DNA of 64,000 nucleotides from CALBPI01 sp045110335 (GTDB lineage: Bacteria; Pseudomonadota; Gammaproteobacteria; Steroidobacterales; Woeseiaceae), in NCBI GenBank assembly GCA_045110335.1, contig JBGCGB010000001.1:157803-221802 (forward strand), given 5' to 3'. This document shows, piece by piece, positions 17,207-26,680 of this stretch (position 1 is its first letter; each line of letters opens with the position of its first letter). The translations under genes were made by a program, and so were the position numbers. The notes beneath the pieces were generated by a model. That model worked only from the letters and a program-made list of their open reading frames with translations, was not told the origin of the DNA and searched no databases.

Positions 17207-18382
17207 CTATTGACGGCCGTATTTGGCCACGATAGCGTCCCGTTTGGCCGGATCCATATTGACCAATGACAGGTCACCCTGAATATGCGGCAAGGCCACG
17301 ACGCGCGGGTCCATGACCCGAAACCAGAGCGCCGGGATATAGGCCAGCAGGTACATGCCAAAGTAACCGTTCGGTAATGTCGGCAAGTCTTCAAAATGCC
17401 GCAGAGATTGGTAGCGGCGTGCTGGATGCGCGTGATGATCGGAATGGCGCTCAAGGTGAAACAGCAGCAGGTTGCTGTAAATGTGGTTGCTGTTCCACGA
17501 ATGATGCGGGCGACAGCGCTCATAGCGACCGTTCTCCTGCTTCTTACGCAGCAAACCATAATGTTCGATGTAATTGGCCGATGTCAGCTGCCACCACGCC
17601 ATGAAGTTGTGAATGATCAGGAATGGGATCATCAGCCATCCAAACACCAGCGTGAGACCCAGTTGCAAGGCCACGGTGATGGCTAACGACTGAAGGATGG
17701 CATTGTCATAGTGCCAAACGGATGTGTCTTTACGGCCCAATCGTTCCGATTCTATTCGCCAGGCACGTTTTGCCGCGCCAGGAATCTCGCGCAGTGCAAA
17801 ACGGTAAATGGATTCCCCCATTCGGGCACTGGCGGGATCTTCCGGCGTGGATACATCGCGATGGTGGCCGTGATTGTGTTCAATCCAAAAATGTCCGTAT
17901 GCAGGGACAGCCAATACGATTTTTGCGAGGTTGCGTTCCAAGCGAGTCTTCTTGTGGCCGAGTTCATGGCCGGTATTGATGCCGACGCCGCTGGCGAGAC
18001 CAGCGGTGTAAGCCAGCGCAATAAATCCCCAAAACGATAAGCCTTGCATGGCCCACCAGGCGGCAATGATCAAGCTGACAAAGTGTAGTGGGACGGTAAT
18101 GAAAGTAAGAACCCGGTAGTAGCGATCCCTTTCCAGCTGCGGAACGATGGCTGCAGGCGGATTGCTTTGGTCTTCACCCAGCAGAAAATCCAGAATTGGG
18201 GTGATGACATAGCCAAAAATAATGGGCGTCGCGAGCCACCATTCGTTGCCGGTGATCGCGTGCGGGATAATGCCCATCAGTGGGAACAATGGATACAAGA
18301 CAGATTGCAGCCAAAGCCAGCGCTTGCGATCGCGGTAGCTGATGGTCTCGCCGGTGGCGAGCTCTGCCGTTAATGTACCCAT
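17207..18382 (-). CDS. alkB: Alkane 1-monooxygenase
   Basis: An integral-membrane non-haem di-iron hydroxylase that oxidises the terminal carbon of n-alkanes to 1-alkanols with electrons from rubredoxin. All signature histidine boxes are present: HELGHKK (139-145), EHNHGHH (168-174), NYIEHYG (270-276) and LERHSDHHA (310-318). Several hydrophobic helices fill residues 25-130 and 225-265. The start is supported by an AGG ribosome binding site 9 bp upstream. At 391 residues it is of usual length, with no fused rubredoxin domain, and no rubredoxin gene is adjacent. It is divergent from the DUF5916 outer membrane gene with 189 bp between them. Confidence 0.96.
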   Translation of the reverse strand: MGTLTAELATGETISYRDRKRWLWLQSVLYPLFPLMGIIPHAITGNEWWLATPIIFGYVITPILDFLLGEDQSNPPAAIVPQLERDRYYRVLTFITVPLHFVSLIIAAWWAMQGLSFWGFIALAYTAGLASGVGINTGHELGHKKTRLERNLAKIVLAVPAYGHFWIEHNHGHHRDVSTPEDPASARMGESIYRFALREIPGAAKRAWRIESERLGRKDTSVWHYDNAILQSLAITVALQLGLTLVFGWLMIPFLIIHNFMAWWQLTSANYIEHYGLLRKKQENGRYERCRPHHSWNSNHIYSNLLLFHLERHSDHHAHPARRYQSLRHFEDLPTLPNGYFGMYLLAYIPALWFRVMDPRVVALPHIQGDLSLVNMDPAKRDAIVAKYGRQ

Positions 18383-18571
18383 AAGACATTACCTGAAACG
18401 TTGATAACTTCAGGATAGCAGGAAAGAACGCAGGTTCGGAATAAGCATGGATGATTACCGCGAAATGCCAGTCCAAACTAAACCTTTTTGCGCTGTTGAC
18501 GTCATAAGGGTAACAAATACGCCCTTCGATACGTCTAAGTACTAACAAAACAAAAAAGCGACGCAAGACCT

Positions 18572-20782
18572 ATGGCAGCAAGATACAGACGGATTTGGTT
18601 GATAGCAGCATTGACGTTGATGTCGGCGAGCGCGATTGGCGAAATTCGGGTGCCGGAGGTCGATGGCAAAATCAAAGTGGATGGCGTGCTGGATGACGCC
18701 CTTTGGCGCGAAGCGGTAATGGTCACTTTAGATTATGAAACCAATCCCGCCGAAAACACGCCGGCAGAGGTCCGCACGGAAGTCCTATTGGTCGACAATG
18801 GCGATGCGCTATTGGTCGCTTTTCGCGCCTTCGATCCTGATCCCGAACAGATCGTCGCTTATCTGTCTGATAGAGATGCGGCATTCAGTGATGATTTCGT
18901 CGGGCTAGCGCTCGACACTTTCAATGACGAGCGTCGTGCGTTTGAGTTTTTCGTCAACCCGCTCGGTATCCAGATGGATCTGACGCTGGATGATATCAAT
19001 GGCAATGAGGATGATTCTTGGAATGCCATCTGGGATTCTGCCGGCAAAGTGACCGAAGACGGCTATGTCGTCGAGATGGAGATCCCGTTTCGAACCATGC
19101 AGTTTCCGGCTGGCGGCGCTGAGAAAACCTTTGGCGTTGATTTACTGCGATTTAGACCGCGCGAGAACCGACAGCGAATTTCAAACAACCTGCGGGATCG
19201 AAATCTCCCTTGTTATCTCTGCCAGCTCGACAAACTGGTGGGTTTTAGAAATGCGTCGGCGGGGCGAAACCTGGTTGTTGCGCCTTCGTTAACAGCTGTT
19301 CGAAATGATGCGCTGGGTGATGACAATTCGTCGCTGGAAAGCGGTGATACTGATATTGAGCCAGCCCTCGATGTTAGTTGGGGCATTACGCCTGACATCC
19401 AGTTGACGGCGACCTTAAATCCCGACTTCTCGCAAGTTGAAGCGGATGTTGCCCAACTTCAGATCAATCAGCAATTTGCGTTGTTTTTTCCGGAGCGCCG
19501 TCCGTTTTTTCTTGAGGGTGCTGATTTCTTTTCGACACCATTGAATGCGGTGTTCACGCGTAACGTTGCTGATCCGGACTATGGTGCGAAGGTTACCGGT
19601 AAAGCGAATGGTCATACGTTTGGTCTATTTACTGCGAACGATACGCTGACGAATTTGTTGTTGCCGGGTAATCAGGGCTCTGATTTTACGTCGCTGGATC
19701 AAGGTAGCGATATTGCGGTCGGCCGCTATGCTTTCGATGTTGGTGAGAATTCCCGTATTGGCGCTATTGCGACTTCGCGTCGCGGCGATGACTACAACAA
19801 CACAGTGGCGGGCGTAGACGGGCGATTCCTGTTCAATGACTACAACACATTCACTTTCCAATACCTAGATAGCACCACGCAATATCCACAGGCTGCGGTG
19901 GACGATTTCGGATTGGCAACGGACGAAGCCGACGGTGCCGCGTACCGCGTGCGGCTGTCCCGCAATACCCGCGAGTGGAGCTTGTTTGCCAGTCACGATA
20001 GTTTCGATGAAGGCTTTCGGGCGGATATGGGCTTCGTGCCGCAAGTCGACTTTGATAAGACCGTCGTCGGTATGTTCCGGTCGTTTATTGCAGAACCCGG
20101 GAAATGGTGGAACCAGTTCAATATCGGCGGTGACTGGGATATCACGCATACAAGTGATGGCCGCTTTCTGGAGCGTGAGCTTGAAGCTGAAGTGTCTGTG
20201 CAAGCCGCACTTCGCTCTTACTGGGAGATTTCGGCTGTTGATCGCACCCGGGATTTTGAGGGCACCCTCTACGATGAGCAGTCGTTTGCCTTTTATGGTG
20301 AGATGAATCCGAGTGGTGCGACCTTTCTCGGTTTCTTCATACGTAGTGGCGATCAAATCGATTTTGCGAATTCACGTCTGGGTAAGGCGCTGCGTATTAG
20401 CCCGAGGATCAATCAGCGCTTCGGTGATGCCTGGTCATTGCGGTTGCGTCATACCTGGGAAGCGCTCAGTCATGAGGGTGAGCGGGTCTTTACAGCCAAC
20501 TTGACGGATCTCCGGACCCAGTATCAGTTCTCGGCTCGAACATTCGTACGACTGGTTCTGACGTATCGAGATGTTGAGCGGAACACCGCGAAATTTATTG
20601 ACGAGGTTGCGCCATCGTCAACCGGTATTTCCAGTCAGTTGTTACTGTCCTACAAGATCAATCCGCAAACGGTGTTTTTTCTCGGTTATGGCGACAACCG
20701 CATTGAGGATGATGAGTTTGTATCGCTCACCCAAACGGATCGCAGTTTCTTCATGAAAGTAGGCTACGCCTGGGTACCGTAG
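18572..20782 (+). CDS. DUF5916 / CBM9-like domain outer membrane protein
   Basis: A 736-residue exported protein with a signal peptide (residues 1-22, ending ASAIGE). Residues 25-200 form the family 9 carbohydrate-binding-like beta sandwich typical of this family (VDGKIKVDGVLDDALWREA, DFVGLALDTFNDERRAFEFF, GYVVEMEIPFRTMQFP). The long remainder belongs to DUF5916, with FFPERRPFFLEGADFF and many alternating strands that suggest an outer membrane barrel, ending in SFFMKVGYAWVP. Function is not established. Such genes often accompany peptidases or TonB systems. It is divergent from alkB and followed after 66 bp by the glutathione transferase gene. Confidence 0.85.
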   Translation: MAARYRRIWLIAALTLMSASAIGEIRVPEVDGKIKVDGVLDDALWREAVMVTLDYETNPAENTPAEVRTEVLLVDNGDALLVAFRAFDPDPEQIVAYLSDRDAAFSDDFVGLALDTFNDERRAFEFFVNPLGIQMDLTLDDINGNEDDSWNAIWDSAGKVTEDGYVVEMEIPFRTMQFPAGGAEKTFGVDLLRFRPRENRQRISNNLRDRNLPCYLCQLDKLVGFRNASAGRNLVVAPSLTAVRNDALGDDNSSLESGDTDIEPALDVSWGITPDIQLTATLNPDFSQVEADVAQLQINQQFALFFPERRPFFLEGADFFSTPLNAVFTRNVADPDYGAKVTGKANGHTFGLFTANDTLTNLLLPGNQGSDFTSLDQGSDIAVGRYAFDVGENSRIGAIATSRRGDDYNNTVAGVDGRFLFNDYNTFTFQYLDSTTQYPQAAVDDFGLATDEADGAAYRVRLSRNTREWSLFASHDSFDEGFRADMGFVPQVDFDKTVVGMFRSFIAEPGKWWNQFNIGGDWDITHTSDGRFLERELEAEVSVQAALRSYWEISAVDRTRDFEGTLYDEQSFAFYGEMNPSGATFLGFFIRSGDQIDFANSRLGKALRISPRINQRFGDAWSLRLRHTWEALSHEGERVFTANLTDLRTQYQFSARTFVRLVLTYRDVERNTAKFIDEVAPSSTGISSQLLLSYKINPQTVFFLGYGDNRIEDDEFVSLTQTDRSFFMKVGYAWVP

Positions 20783-20848
20783 TACTGGCGAAGCGTCCTC
20801 TCGCAGTCTATTCTTGGTCTTTCGCTTACCCGATAGACTGGAGTCTTC

Positions 20849-21478
20849 ATGCTGTTTTTCGACTGCCAACCGGCACCTAGTCCTAGGCGTGTGCGCATTT
20901 TTATCGCCGAAAAGGGCATTGATATTCCTGTGCAGGAGATCGACCTTCGGTCCGGTGAGCACTTGAGCAGCGAGTTTCGGGAAAAGAACCCGGATTGCAC
21001 GGTTCCCGCTTTGGCATTGGACAATGGTGTCGTCTTAACCGAGACGCTAGCGATTTGCACTTATTTGGAAGATCAGTTCCCGGAGCCCCCCTTAATGGGT
21101 CGGGACGCACTTGAGAGAGCGGATGTCCTGCAGTGGAACGCGCGAATCGAACAACAGGGGCTCGCTGCGGTTGCAGAGTCGTTTCGGAATCACTCTAAAG
21201 GATTCAAGGGACGTGCCGTAACAGGGCCGGTCGGGTACGACCAAATTCCGGAGCTCGTGCCTCGCGGGCGCGCTCGCGCGGAGCAATTCATGGCAATGAT
21301 AGACGCTCATTTGGATGGTCGCGATTTCATTGCCGGTGATGGCTTTACAATGGCTGACATCACCGCACTCATCACCATCGATATGTGTGCATGGATCAAA
21401 CTGCCAATCCCGGAAAGTCTTCCGCATTTGCGACGTTGGCATGCGGCGACACTGGCACGCGACAGCGCGCGGGTCTGA
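20849..21478 (+). CDS. Glutathione S-transferase family protein
   Basis: A 209-residue cytoplasmic protein with a thioredoxin-like N-terminal domain (LFFDCQPAPSPRRVRIFIAE, then NPDCTVPALALDNGVVLTET, where VPAL carries the cis-proline and TET the glutathione gamma-glutamyl contact) and an all-helical C-terminal domain with GDGFTMADITALITID, the usual N-capping-box helix. Members conjugate glutathione to electrophiles or reduce peroxides; the substrate is unknown. It ends 9 bp before the CtlX-like gene on the same strand. Confidence 0.9.
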   Translation: MLFFDCQPAPSPRRVRIFIAEKGIDIPVQEIDLRSGEHLSSEFREKNPDCTVPALALDNGVVLTETLAICTYLEDQFPEPPLMGRDALERADVLQWNARIEQQGLAAVAESFRNHSKGFKGRAVTGPVGYDQIPELVPRGRARAEQFMAMIDAHLDGRDFIAGDGFTMADITALITIDMCAWIKLPIPESLPHLRRWHAATLARDSARV

Positions 21479-21487
21479 GTCGTATTC

Positions 21488-22432
21488 ATGAAGGAAGCGC
21501 AAGTCTGCGATAGCGTGCTTGCCATTCGCCCGTGCCGCTTTCAAGCGAATGTAGAAACGGCGGCCAGTAATGCGTTTCAAGCGTCTGCACCATGGGAAGA
21601 TGCCAAAGCATCTAACGCGATTGCAGAAGCGCAGTTTGATGGTTTGATCGAATGCTTGCTACGCCTGCATGTGAACTGCGTTGTTGTTGACGATACACCC
21701 GATCCGCATACACCCGATTCGATTTTTCCCAATAACTGGATGAGTACGCACGCGGATGGCACTGTCGCCCTGTACCCGATGGAGGCGGTCAATCGCCGAA
21801 CGGAACGACGTAGCGACGTGCTGACGACCTTGGTTGACGCGCACGGCTTCCGGATCGATCGTCAGGTCGATTTATCGTCTTTCGAAATGAACGCACATTT
21901 TCTGGAAGGGACTGGAAGTTTGGTGTTGGATCGAAATCATCGTCTGGCGTATGCGTGTTTGTCGACCAGAACCCATATCGAACCGCTTGATGAATTTGAC
22001 CGGGAAATGGGATATCGCAGTGTCCGATTTGTTGCGAAAGATGCATCGGGTCAGGTGATTTACCATACCAATGTCATGATGTGTGTCGGTCAGGATTTTT
22101 GTGTGTTGTGCGAGGATGCTATGGATGCTGAGGATCGCGTTCGAGTTCGGGATTCCCTGCTTGAGACCGGGCATGACATTATTCCGATCGGCTTTGATGC
22201 TTTGAATGGTTTCGCCGGCAATATGCTGGCGTTGGAAGATTCGCGCGGGCAATCAGTTATCGCGCTTTCACAACAAGCATTTGAGGCATTGGATGCTCAG
22301 CAAAAACGCCGGCTGGAACGCTATGGCAGTCTCGCGATTGCCGACATCAACCACATCGAGACCCAGTCGGGCGGCAGCGTGCGCTGTATGCTCGCTGAGA
22401 TTCATTTGCCTAAGGGAAGTAAGGTCGCATGA
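21488..22432 (+). CDS. ctlX: CtlX-like arginine deiminase-superfamily hydrolase
   Basis: A 314-residue amidinotransferase/arginine-deiminase-fold enzyme. It matches the citrulline-utilisation hydrolase CtlX pattern: DTPDPHTPDSIFPNNW near residue 75, YPMEAVNRRTERR, SSFEMNAHFLEGTGSLVLDR with acidic and His active-site residues, ACLSTRTH, and a late Cys in GGSVRCMLAEIHL as the likely nucleophile. Relatives hydrolyse guanidino or ureido groups of arginine-like compounds. The exact substrate here is inferred only. The stop overlaps the next start by 4 bp (ATGA), indicating translational coupling with the M61 peptidase. Confidence 0.82.
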   Translation: MKEAQVCDSVLAIRPCRFQANVETAASNAFQASAPWEDAKASNAIAEAQFDGLIECLLRLHVNCVVVDDTPDPHTPDSIFPNNWMSTHADGTVALYPMEAVNRRTERRSDVLTTLVDAHGFRIDRQVDLSSFEMNAHFLEGTGSLVLDRNHRLAYACLSTRTHIEPLDEFDREMGYRSVRFVAKDASGQVIYHTNVMMCVGQDFCVLCEDAMDAEDRVRVRDSLLETGHDIIPIGFDALNGFAGNMLALEDSRGQSVIALSQQAFEALDAQQKRRLERYGSLAIADINHIETQSGGSVRCMLAEIHLPKGSKVA

Positions 22433-24228
22433 GTATTCATTACACCGTGGCATCGACAGCTCCGGAAAGTCATTTTTTCGATGTCATGATCACCGTTCCG
22501 GAAATACCGGATCGCGAGATAGAGCTTGTATTGCCTGTCTGGATTCCAGGTAGTTATATGGTTCGTGACTATGCCCGCCATGTCATGACGGTCGAAGCGG
22601 TTGACCGAACGGGTCAACCTGTCACCGTTTCGCGTTCCGGCAAGTCTCGCTGGAGAGTTCAAACGGGTATTGGTGAAACGAAGGTCTCATTGGTCATTTA
22701 TGGTTGGGATTTATCGGTTCGTGGCGCACACATCGACCGGTCGCACGCCTACTTCAATGGTGCGTGTTTGCTGCCCGAGGTTAAGGGCCACGCCGGGCCG
22801 TTTAGGTTGACGGTTTTGCCGCCGGAAGGATTGCCGGAAAGTGCCGTCGTTGCTACGTCAATGCGACCGGACCAAGTCGACGCCAAGGGCTTTGGTGACT
22901 ACATGGCAGCGGATTATGATGAGTTGCTTGACCATCCATTCGAAATTGCGGATCAGCAGTGCATTGCCTTCGAGGCCGCCGCCGTGCCACACCGCTTTTT
23001 TATCCGCGGCACTGGCGGTTTTGATGAGGCACGGTTTCGCGTTGATTGCCAGAAAATTTGTGAAGCCCATCATGCGCTACTGGGAACGCCCACCGAACTC
23101 GATCGCTATGACTTTCTGAGCTATGCCCTGGACAAAGGCTATGGTGGTCTCGAGCACCGCTGGTCAAGCAGTCTCGCGCTTAGCCGCGACGCGTTGCCGC
23201 AGGCGGGTCAACTGACCGATGAACGTGCCTATCGAACCTTGCTGGGTTTGATTAGCCACGAGTATTTTCACTTGTGGAATGTGAAGCGTTTGAAGCCGGC
23301 GGCTTTTGTCCCAATGGATATGTCGCAAGAGGTACATACGACACTGCTTTGGGTGTTCGAAGGCGTGACGTCTTATTACGATGACCTGATTCTGGCGCGT
23401 TCTGGTGTAGTGTCGGAGGAAGTCTATCTGCAGTTGCTTGCAGAGAACTTGACCCGGATCTTGCGAACGCCGGGCCGCTTTCGCCAGACGCTAGCGGATT
23501 CCAGTTTTGACGCATGGACCAAATTCTACAAGCAAGACGAAAATGCGCCGAATGCGATTATCAGTTACTACGCCAAAGGGGCATTGGCCGCGTTAGCACT
23601 TGATCTGAAATTGCGCGCCGAAACCGAGACCACCCTGGACGCCGTGATGCGTGAATGCTGGCAACGATTCTATTTGACCGATGGCGCCGGTATTCCGGAA
23701 GATGGCTTTGAGCGCGTTGCCAGCGAACTTGCGGATCGTGATCTTTCCAGTTTCTTTGATCATGCAATCCGCTCGACGTCCGATATCGACGTCGCTGAAT
23801 TGTTCAAGCCGTTTGGTATTCAAGTTCAATTGCATTGTGCCGCGGATTCCAGCGATACGGGTGGTATTGATCACAAGCATCGAAGACAGGTAGACAGTGG
23901 CATTCGTTTTGATCCCGGCAATTCGTCTCGCATACGTTCAGTGATCGCAGGTAGTGCGGCGGCAGACGCCGGACTGTCCGCCGGAGATCAGGTCGTGGCA
24001 TTGAATGGGCGCAAAGCGGGGCGTAAGCAATTCGACCTGTTGATGCAAAGTGCCGGGCCAGGCGATACGATGGCAGTTCACGCGTTCCGACGCGACCTGT
24101 TAGCGGAGTATTCGTTGACGCTGCGATCGGCTGATGCCGATACCGCCGTGATCAGAATTGACCCGGATGCTTCAGATGACGCTATTGCGCGACGCCGCGC
24201 CTGGTTGGCGCTGGGACCGGGGGACTAG
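22429..24228 (+). CDS. M61 family metallopeptidase with PDZ domain
   Basis: A 599-residue glycyl-aminopeptidase-like protein. The N-terminal beta domain (residues 1-165) contains the family's LVLPVWIPGSYMVRDYARH. The catalytic domain has the zinc motif H277-E-Y-F-H281 in SHEYFHLWNVKRLKP and the third ligand in the downstream VFEGVTSYYDDL. Residues 495-570 form a PDZ domain (IRSVIAGSAAADAGLSAGDQ). Members cleave N-terminal Gly or Ala from peptides. No signal peptide is evident, so a cytoplasmic location is likely. It is coupled to ctlX by a 4-bp overlap. Its last 47 bp overlap the convergent msrQ gene. Confidence 0.9.
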   Translation: MSIHYTVASTAPESHFFDVMITVPEIPDREIELVLPVWIPGSYMVRDYARHVMTVEAVDRTGQPVTVSRSGKSRWRVQTGIGETKVSLVIYGWDLSVRGAHIDRSHAYFNGACLLPEVKGHAGPFRLTVLPPEGLPESAVVATSMRPDQVDAKGFGDYMAADYDELLDHPFEIADQQCIAFEAAAVPHRFFIRGTGGFDEARFRVDCQKICEAHHALLGTPTELDRYDFLSYALDKGYGGLEHRWSSSLALSRDALPQAGQLTDERAYRTLLGLISHEYFHLWNVKRLKPAAFVPMDMSQEVHTTLLWVFEGVTSYYDDLILARSGVVSEEVYLQLLAENLTRILRTPGRFRQTLADSSFDAWTKFYKQDENAPNAIISYYAKGALAALALDLKLRAETETTLDAVMRECWQRFYLTDGAGIPEDGFERVASELADRDLSSFFDHAIRSTSDIDVAELFKPFGIQVQLHCAADSSDTGGIDHKHRRQVDSGIRFDPGNSSRIRSVIAGSAAADAGLSAGDQVVALNGRKAGRKQFDLLMQSAGPGDTMAVHAFRRDLLAEYSLTLRSADADTAVIRIDPDASDDAIARRRAWLALGPGD

Positions 24229-24853
24229 CGGTTTTCCGTTTTCGTTGCCAGGCCCAGAAAGCTCTGGAGCCAAGCAGAATGGCCAGAATCGCCGCATAGA
24301 TGACGGGTTCAGTGATGTCTTTTTTGACTTGCCACCAATAGTGCCACACGGCGAGCACGCCAACGGCATAGGCGCCGTAGTGAAGCTGTTGCCAGCGTTT
24401 TCCGAGCCGACGTCTGGCCGCCAGTGTGGATGTTGCGCTCATAGCCATGAGCAACACCAGTGCCACCATACCGAGTGTAATGAACGGGCGCTTGATGATG
24501 TCTTCGATGACTGCTGAGAAAAGCAGCCCTTGATCCAGAACCAGGTAAACCAAAAAGTGCATGAGTACGTAAAAAGCGCCAAACAGGCCCAGCATGCGGC
24601 GGAACCAGGTGAGTTTGGCAAAGCCGGTGATCTTCCGCAGTGGCGTAACGGCAAGGCCGATCAAAATAAACCTGAGCGCCCAGTTACCAAAGAAATCTAG
24701 CAATGCCTCGATCGGATTTGCACCGAGGCCATTGCCCGCTAAACCGGCCGTTACTAGAGCGACCCAGATGGCTGGTGCTAGTGCGGTCAGGAAAACTACT
24801 GGTTTTCCTAGCCATCTGACGGGATCGCGACGTTGTACGTTAGACGTATTCAT
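24182..24853 (-). CDS. msrQ: MsrQ, haem-binding membrane subunit of the periplasmic Met-sulfoxide reductase
   Basis: A 223-residue polytopic protein of the YedZ/MsrQ ferric-reductase-like family, passing electrons from the quinone pool to MsrP. Hydrophobic helices span about residues 18-38, 50-70, 85-112, 128-145, 158-175 and 180-198. Likely haem-ligand histidines lie in YVLMHFLVYLVL, QLHYGAYA and AVWHYWWQ. It begins 5 bp after the msrP stop, the usual msrPQ order. Its C-terminal coding end overlaps the convergent M61 peptidase gene by 47 bp, an unusually long 3' overlap. Confidence 0.93.
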   Translation of the reverse strand: MNTSNVQRRDPVRWLGKPVVFLTALAPAIWVALVTAGLAGNGLGANPIEALLDFFGNWALRFILIGLAVTPLRKITGFAKLTWFRRMLGLFGAFYVLMHFLVYLVLDQGLLFSAVIEDIIKRPFITLGMVALVLLMAMSATSTLAARRRLGKRWQQLHYGAYAVGVLAVWHYWWQVKKDITEPVIYAAILAILLGSRAFWAWQRKRKTASPPVPAPTRRGVAQ

Positions 24854-24858
24854 CTGAC

Positions 24859-25851
24859 TTAGTAGTTCTTGCGAAGATCCAGGCCGGTGTAAAGGCTGGC
24901 GACTTCATCAGCATAGCCATTGAACATTTGCGTCGGCACCTTAGCCGCGAACAACGATGCACCGATCTGACGTTCGCGCGCCTGACTCCAGCGCGGGTGG
25001 GAAACCTCCGGGTTTACGTTGGCATAAAAACCATACTCGCGGGAAGCTGATAAGTTCCAACTCGTGGCCGGTTGCGTCTCCGAGAAGCGGATACCAACGA
25101 TTGATTTGATGCTCTTGAAACCGTACTTCCATGGAACGACCAATCTCATCGGTGCGCCATTTTGATTGGGTAGCTGTTGTCCGTATACACCCACGGCCAT
25201 GATTGTCAGCGGATGCATGGCTTCTTCGATCGTCAGACCTTCACGGTACGGCCAATCCAAAACGCGATAGCGCTGGCCAGGCATTTGCTCCTTATCCACG
25301 AGCGTTTCAAAAGCCACATACTTGGCACGCGACGTTGGCTTGAACGATTTCAGGATGCTGGCGAGCGGAATGCCAACCCAGGGAACGACCATTGACCATG
25401 CTTCAACGCAACGTAGTCGGTAGATGCGTTCCTCTAATGCATAAGGATTGATGAAATCCTCGATATCAAAAGTGCCGGTGCGTTCGGCTTCGCCTGTGAC
25501 CGTAATCGACCACGGTCTTGTCTTAAGCGTGTGGGCGTTCTTGGCGGGGTCTGCTTTGCCAGTGCCGAATTCATAGAAGTTGTTGTAGGTGGTCACGTCT
25601 TCAAAAGTATTGGGGGTTTCGTCAGTGGAGTATTCGCTCTTGATGATGTTGTCGAATGTTCCGCCCGCCGTTTTCGCCGTGACGTTATTCTTGCCGTCGA
25701 TCGGGCCGGCTTGTTCTTCAGCCGCCCGCCCACAACCTGCCGGAAAAGCCACGCCCGCTGCGATGCTGGCAACCAGCTTTCGACGAGACAGATAGGCGGT
25801 TTCTGGCGTGATTTCGCTAGGGCGAATATCGGCGGGTTTCTTGATCAGCAT
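24859..25851 (-). CDS. msrP: MsrP, molybdopterin-dependent protein-methionine-sulfoxide reductase
   Basis: The periplasmic catalytic subunit that reduces methionine sulfoxide in oxidised envelope proteins. A Tat signal is visible (SRRKLVASIAAGVAFPAGC, residues 22-40). The molybdenum ligand is C148 in YRLRCVEAWSMVVPW. Other family segments include TYNNFYEFGTGKADPAKNA and GAPMRLVVPWKYGFKSIKSI. At 330 residues it has the usual length. It lies 31 bp after the DUF547 gene and 5 bp before msrQ in a leftward cluster. Regulation by oxidative or HOCl stress, known in other bacteria, cannot be confirmed, because no two-component genes adjoin it. Confidence 0.96.
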   Translation of the reverse strand: MLIKKPADIRPSEITPETAYLSRRKLVASIAAGVAFPAGCGRAAEEQAGPIDGKNNVTAKTAGGTFDNIIKSEYSTDETPNTFEDVTTYNNFYEFGTGKADPAKNAHTLKTRPWSITVTGEAERTGTFDIEDFINPYALEERIYRLRCVEAWSMVVPWVGIPLASILKSFKPTSRAKYVAFETLVDKEQMPGQRYRVLDWPYREGLTIEEAMHPLTIMAVGVYGQQLPNQNGAPMRLVVPWKYGFKSIKSIVGIRFSETQPATSWNLSASREYGFYANVNPEVSHPRWSQARERQIGASLFAAKVPTQMFNGYADEVASLYTGLDLRKNY

Positions 25852-25882
25852 GATGTGCTTCCTTCTAATGGACGGTTGATGC

Positions 25883-26680
25883 TTACTCGGGCGAAGTGCC
25901 GTTCAAGCTCCAGTCATAATCGAGATAGTCAAAGTCCCAATCGTCGGTTTGCAGACTCGCCTTCAAAGCATCGTCGGTCACATAACGTGCGAGAAACTGC
26001 GCTAGGCTGCCTGCTTCCGCTTCGAACTCATCGCCGTACCATTTGAAGATTCGCGATAAGTCAGCCTGTTTCCGCTTCAAGTCGAAGCGATTGCTTTGCG
26101 AGTTGTTAATGAAATCCGCTGTGACGGCATTGAGTTGTGCATCGAGGGTATCAGCCGAATAAAGCGTATTGATCAGAGGAGGGCATGACTTCGACGAGCA
26201 AACGATCGCGAAATGGATGCGGGGATCGCCAGCGCTGATAATGTTTTCATGCTCGAGTTCGTAAAGTGTCATCGAGGTACCGAACACCTCATATTGGCGA
26301 CGCTTGAAAAACTTCAGGCGGCTGAAAATTGAAGATGGTGAGAAACCGTCCAAAATGCCTTGAATCGACAGGGCGTTGTAAGCGTTGATATAAGTCGCGA
26401 GTCGTTCGTCGCTGGACGCTGACGCTGGCAGGCGTTCTTTGCCTAGTCGATTGATCATCGATGCATACGCTGTGGATTGTGCGAAGTCGGCATAGGTTAC
26501 CTGGCCATCCTGAACGGATGATTCTAGTAGTGCAGCGAAAGGTGCAAACAGGGTTTCCGTCTCTGCCGCTCCGGCGGCCGGCACAGCGAATGCCAGTGCT
26601 GCCACCAGCAAAAAGCCGCGCGCATTACCAAGCAATTTCTTGCCCATCCCATGCAAAGAATTTTCCGTTGTCTTGCTCAT
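25883..26680 (-). CDS. Exported DUF547 domain protein
   Basis: A 265-residue protein with a signal peptide (GFLLVAALAFAVPAAGAAETE) and a DUF547 body (RLATYINAYNALSIQGILDG, HFAIVCSSKSCPPL, FKWYGDEF). The family contains conserved Cys, His and Asn residues and has been discussed as papain-like, but no activity is established here. An internal ATG 33 bp downstream (GKKLLGNARG) would give a shorter, more typical signal peptide and may be the true start. The 5' end overlaps the SDR gene in either case (56 or 23 bp), so translation is likely coupled. Periplasmic location beside msrPQ suggests an envelope role. Confidence 0.85.
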   Translation of the reverse strand: MSKTTENSLHGMGKKLLGNARGFLLVAALAFAVPAAGAAETETLFAPFAALLESSVQDGQVTYADFAQSTAYASMINRLGKERLPASASSDERLATYINAYNALSIQGILDGFSPSSIFSRLKFFKRRQYEVFGTSMTLYELEHENIISAGDPRIHFAIVCSSKSCPPLINTLYSADTLDAQLNAVTADFINNSQSNRFDLKRKQADLSRIFKWYGDEFEAEAGSLAQFLARYVTDDALKASLQTDDWDFDYLDYDWSLNGTSPE

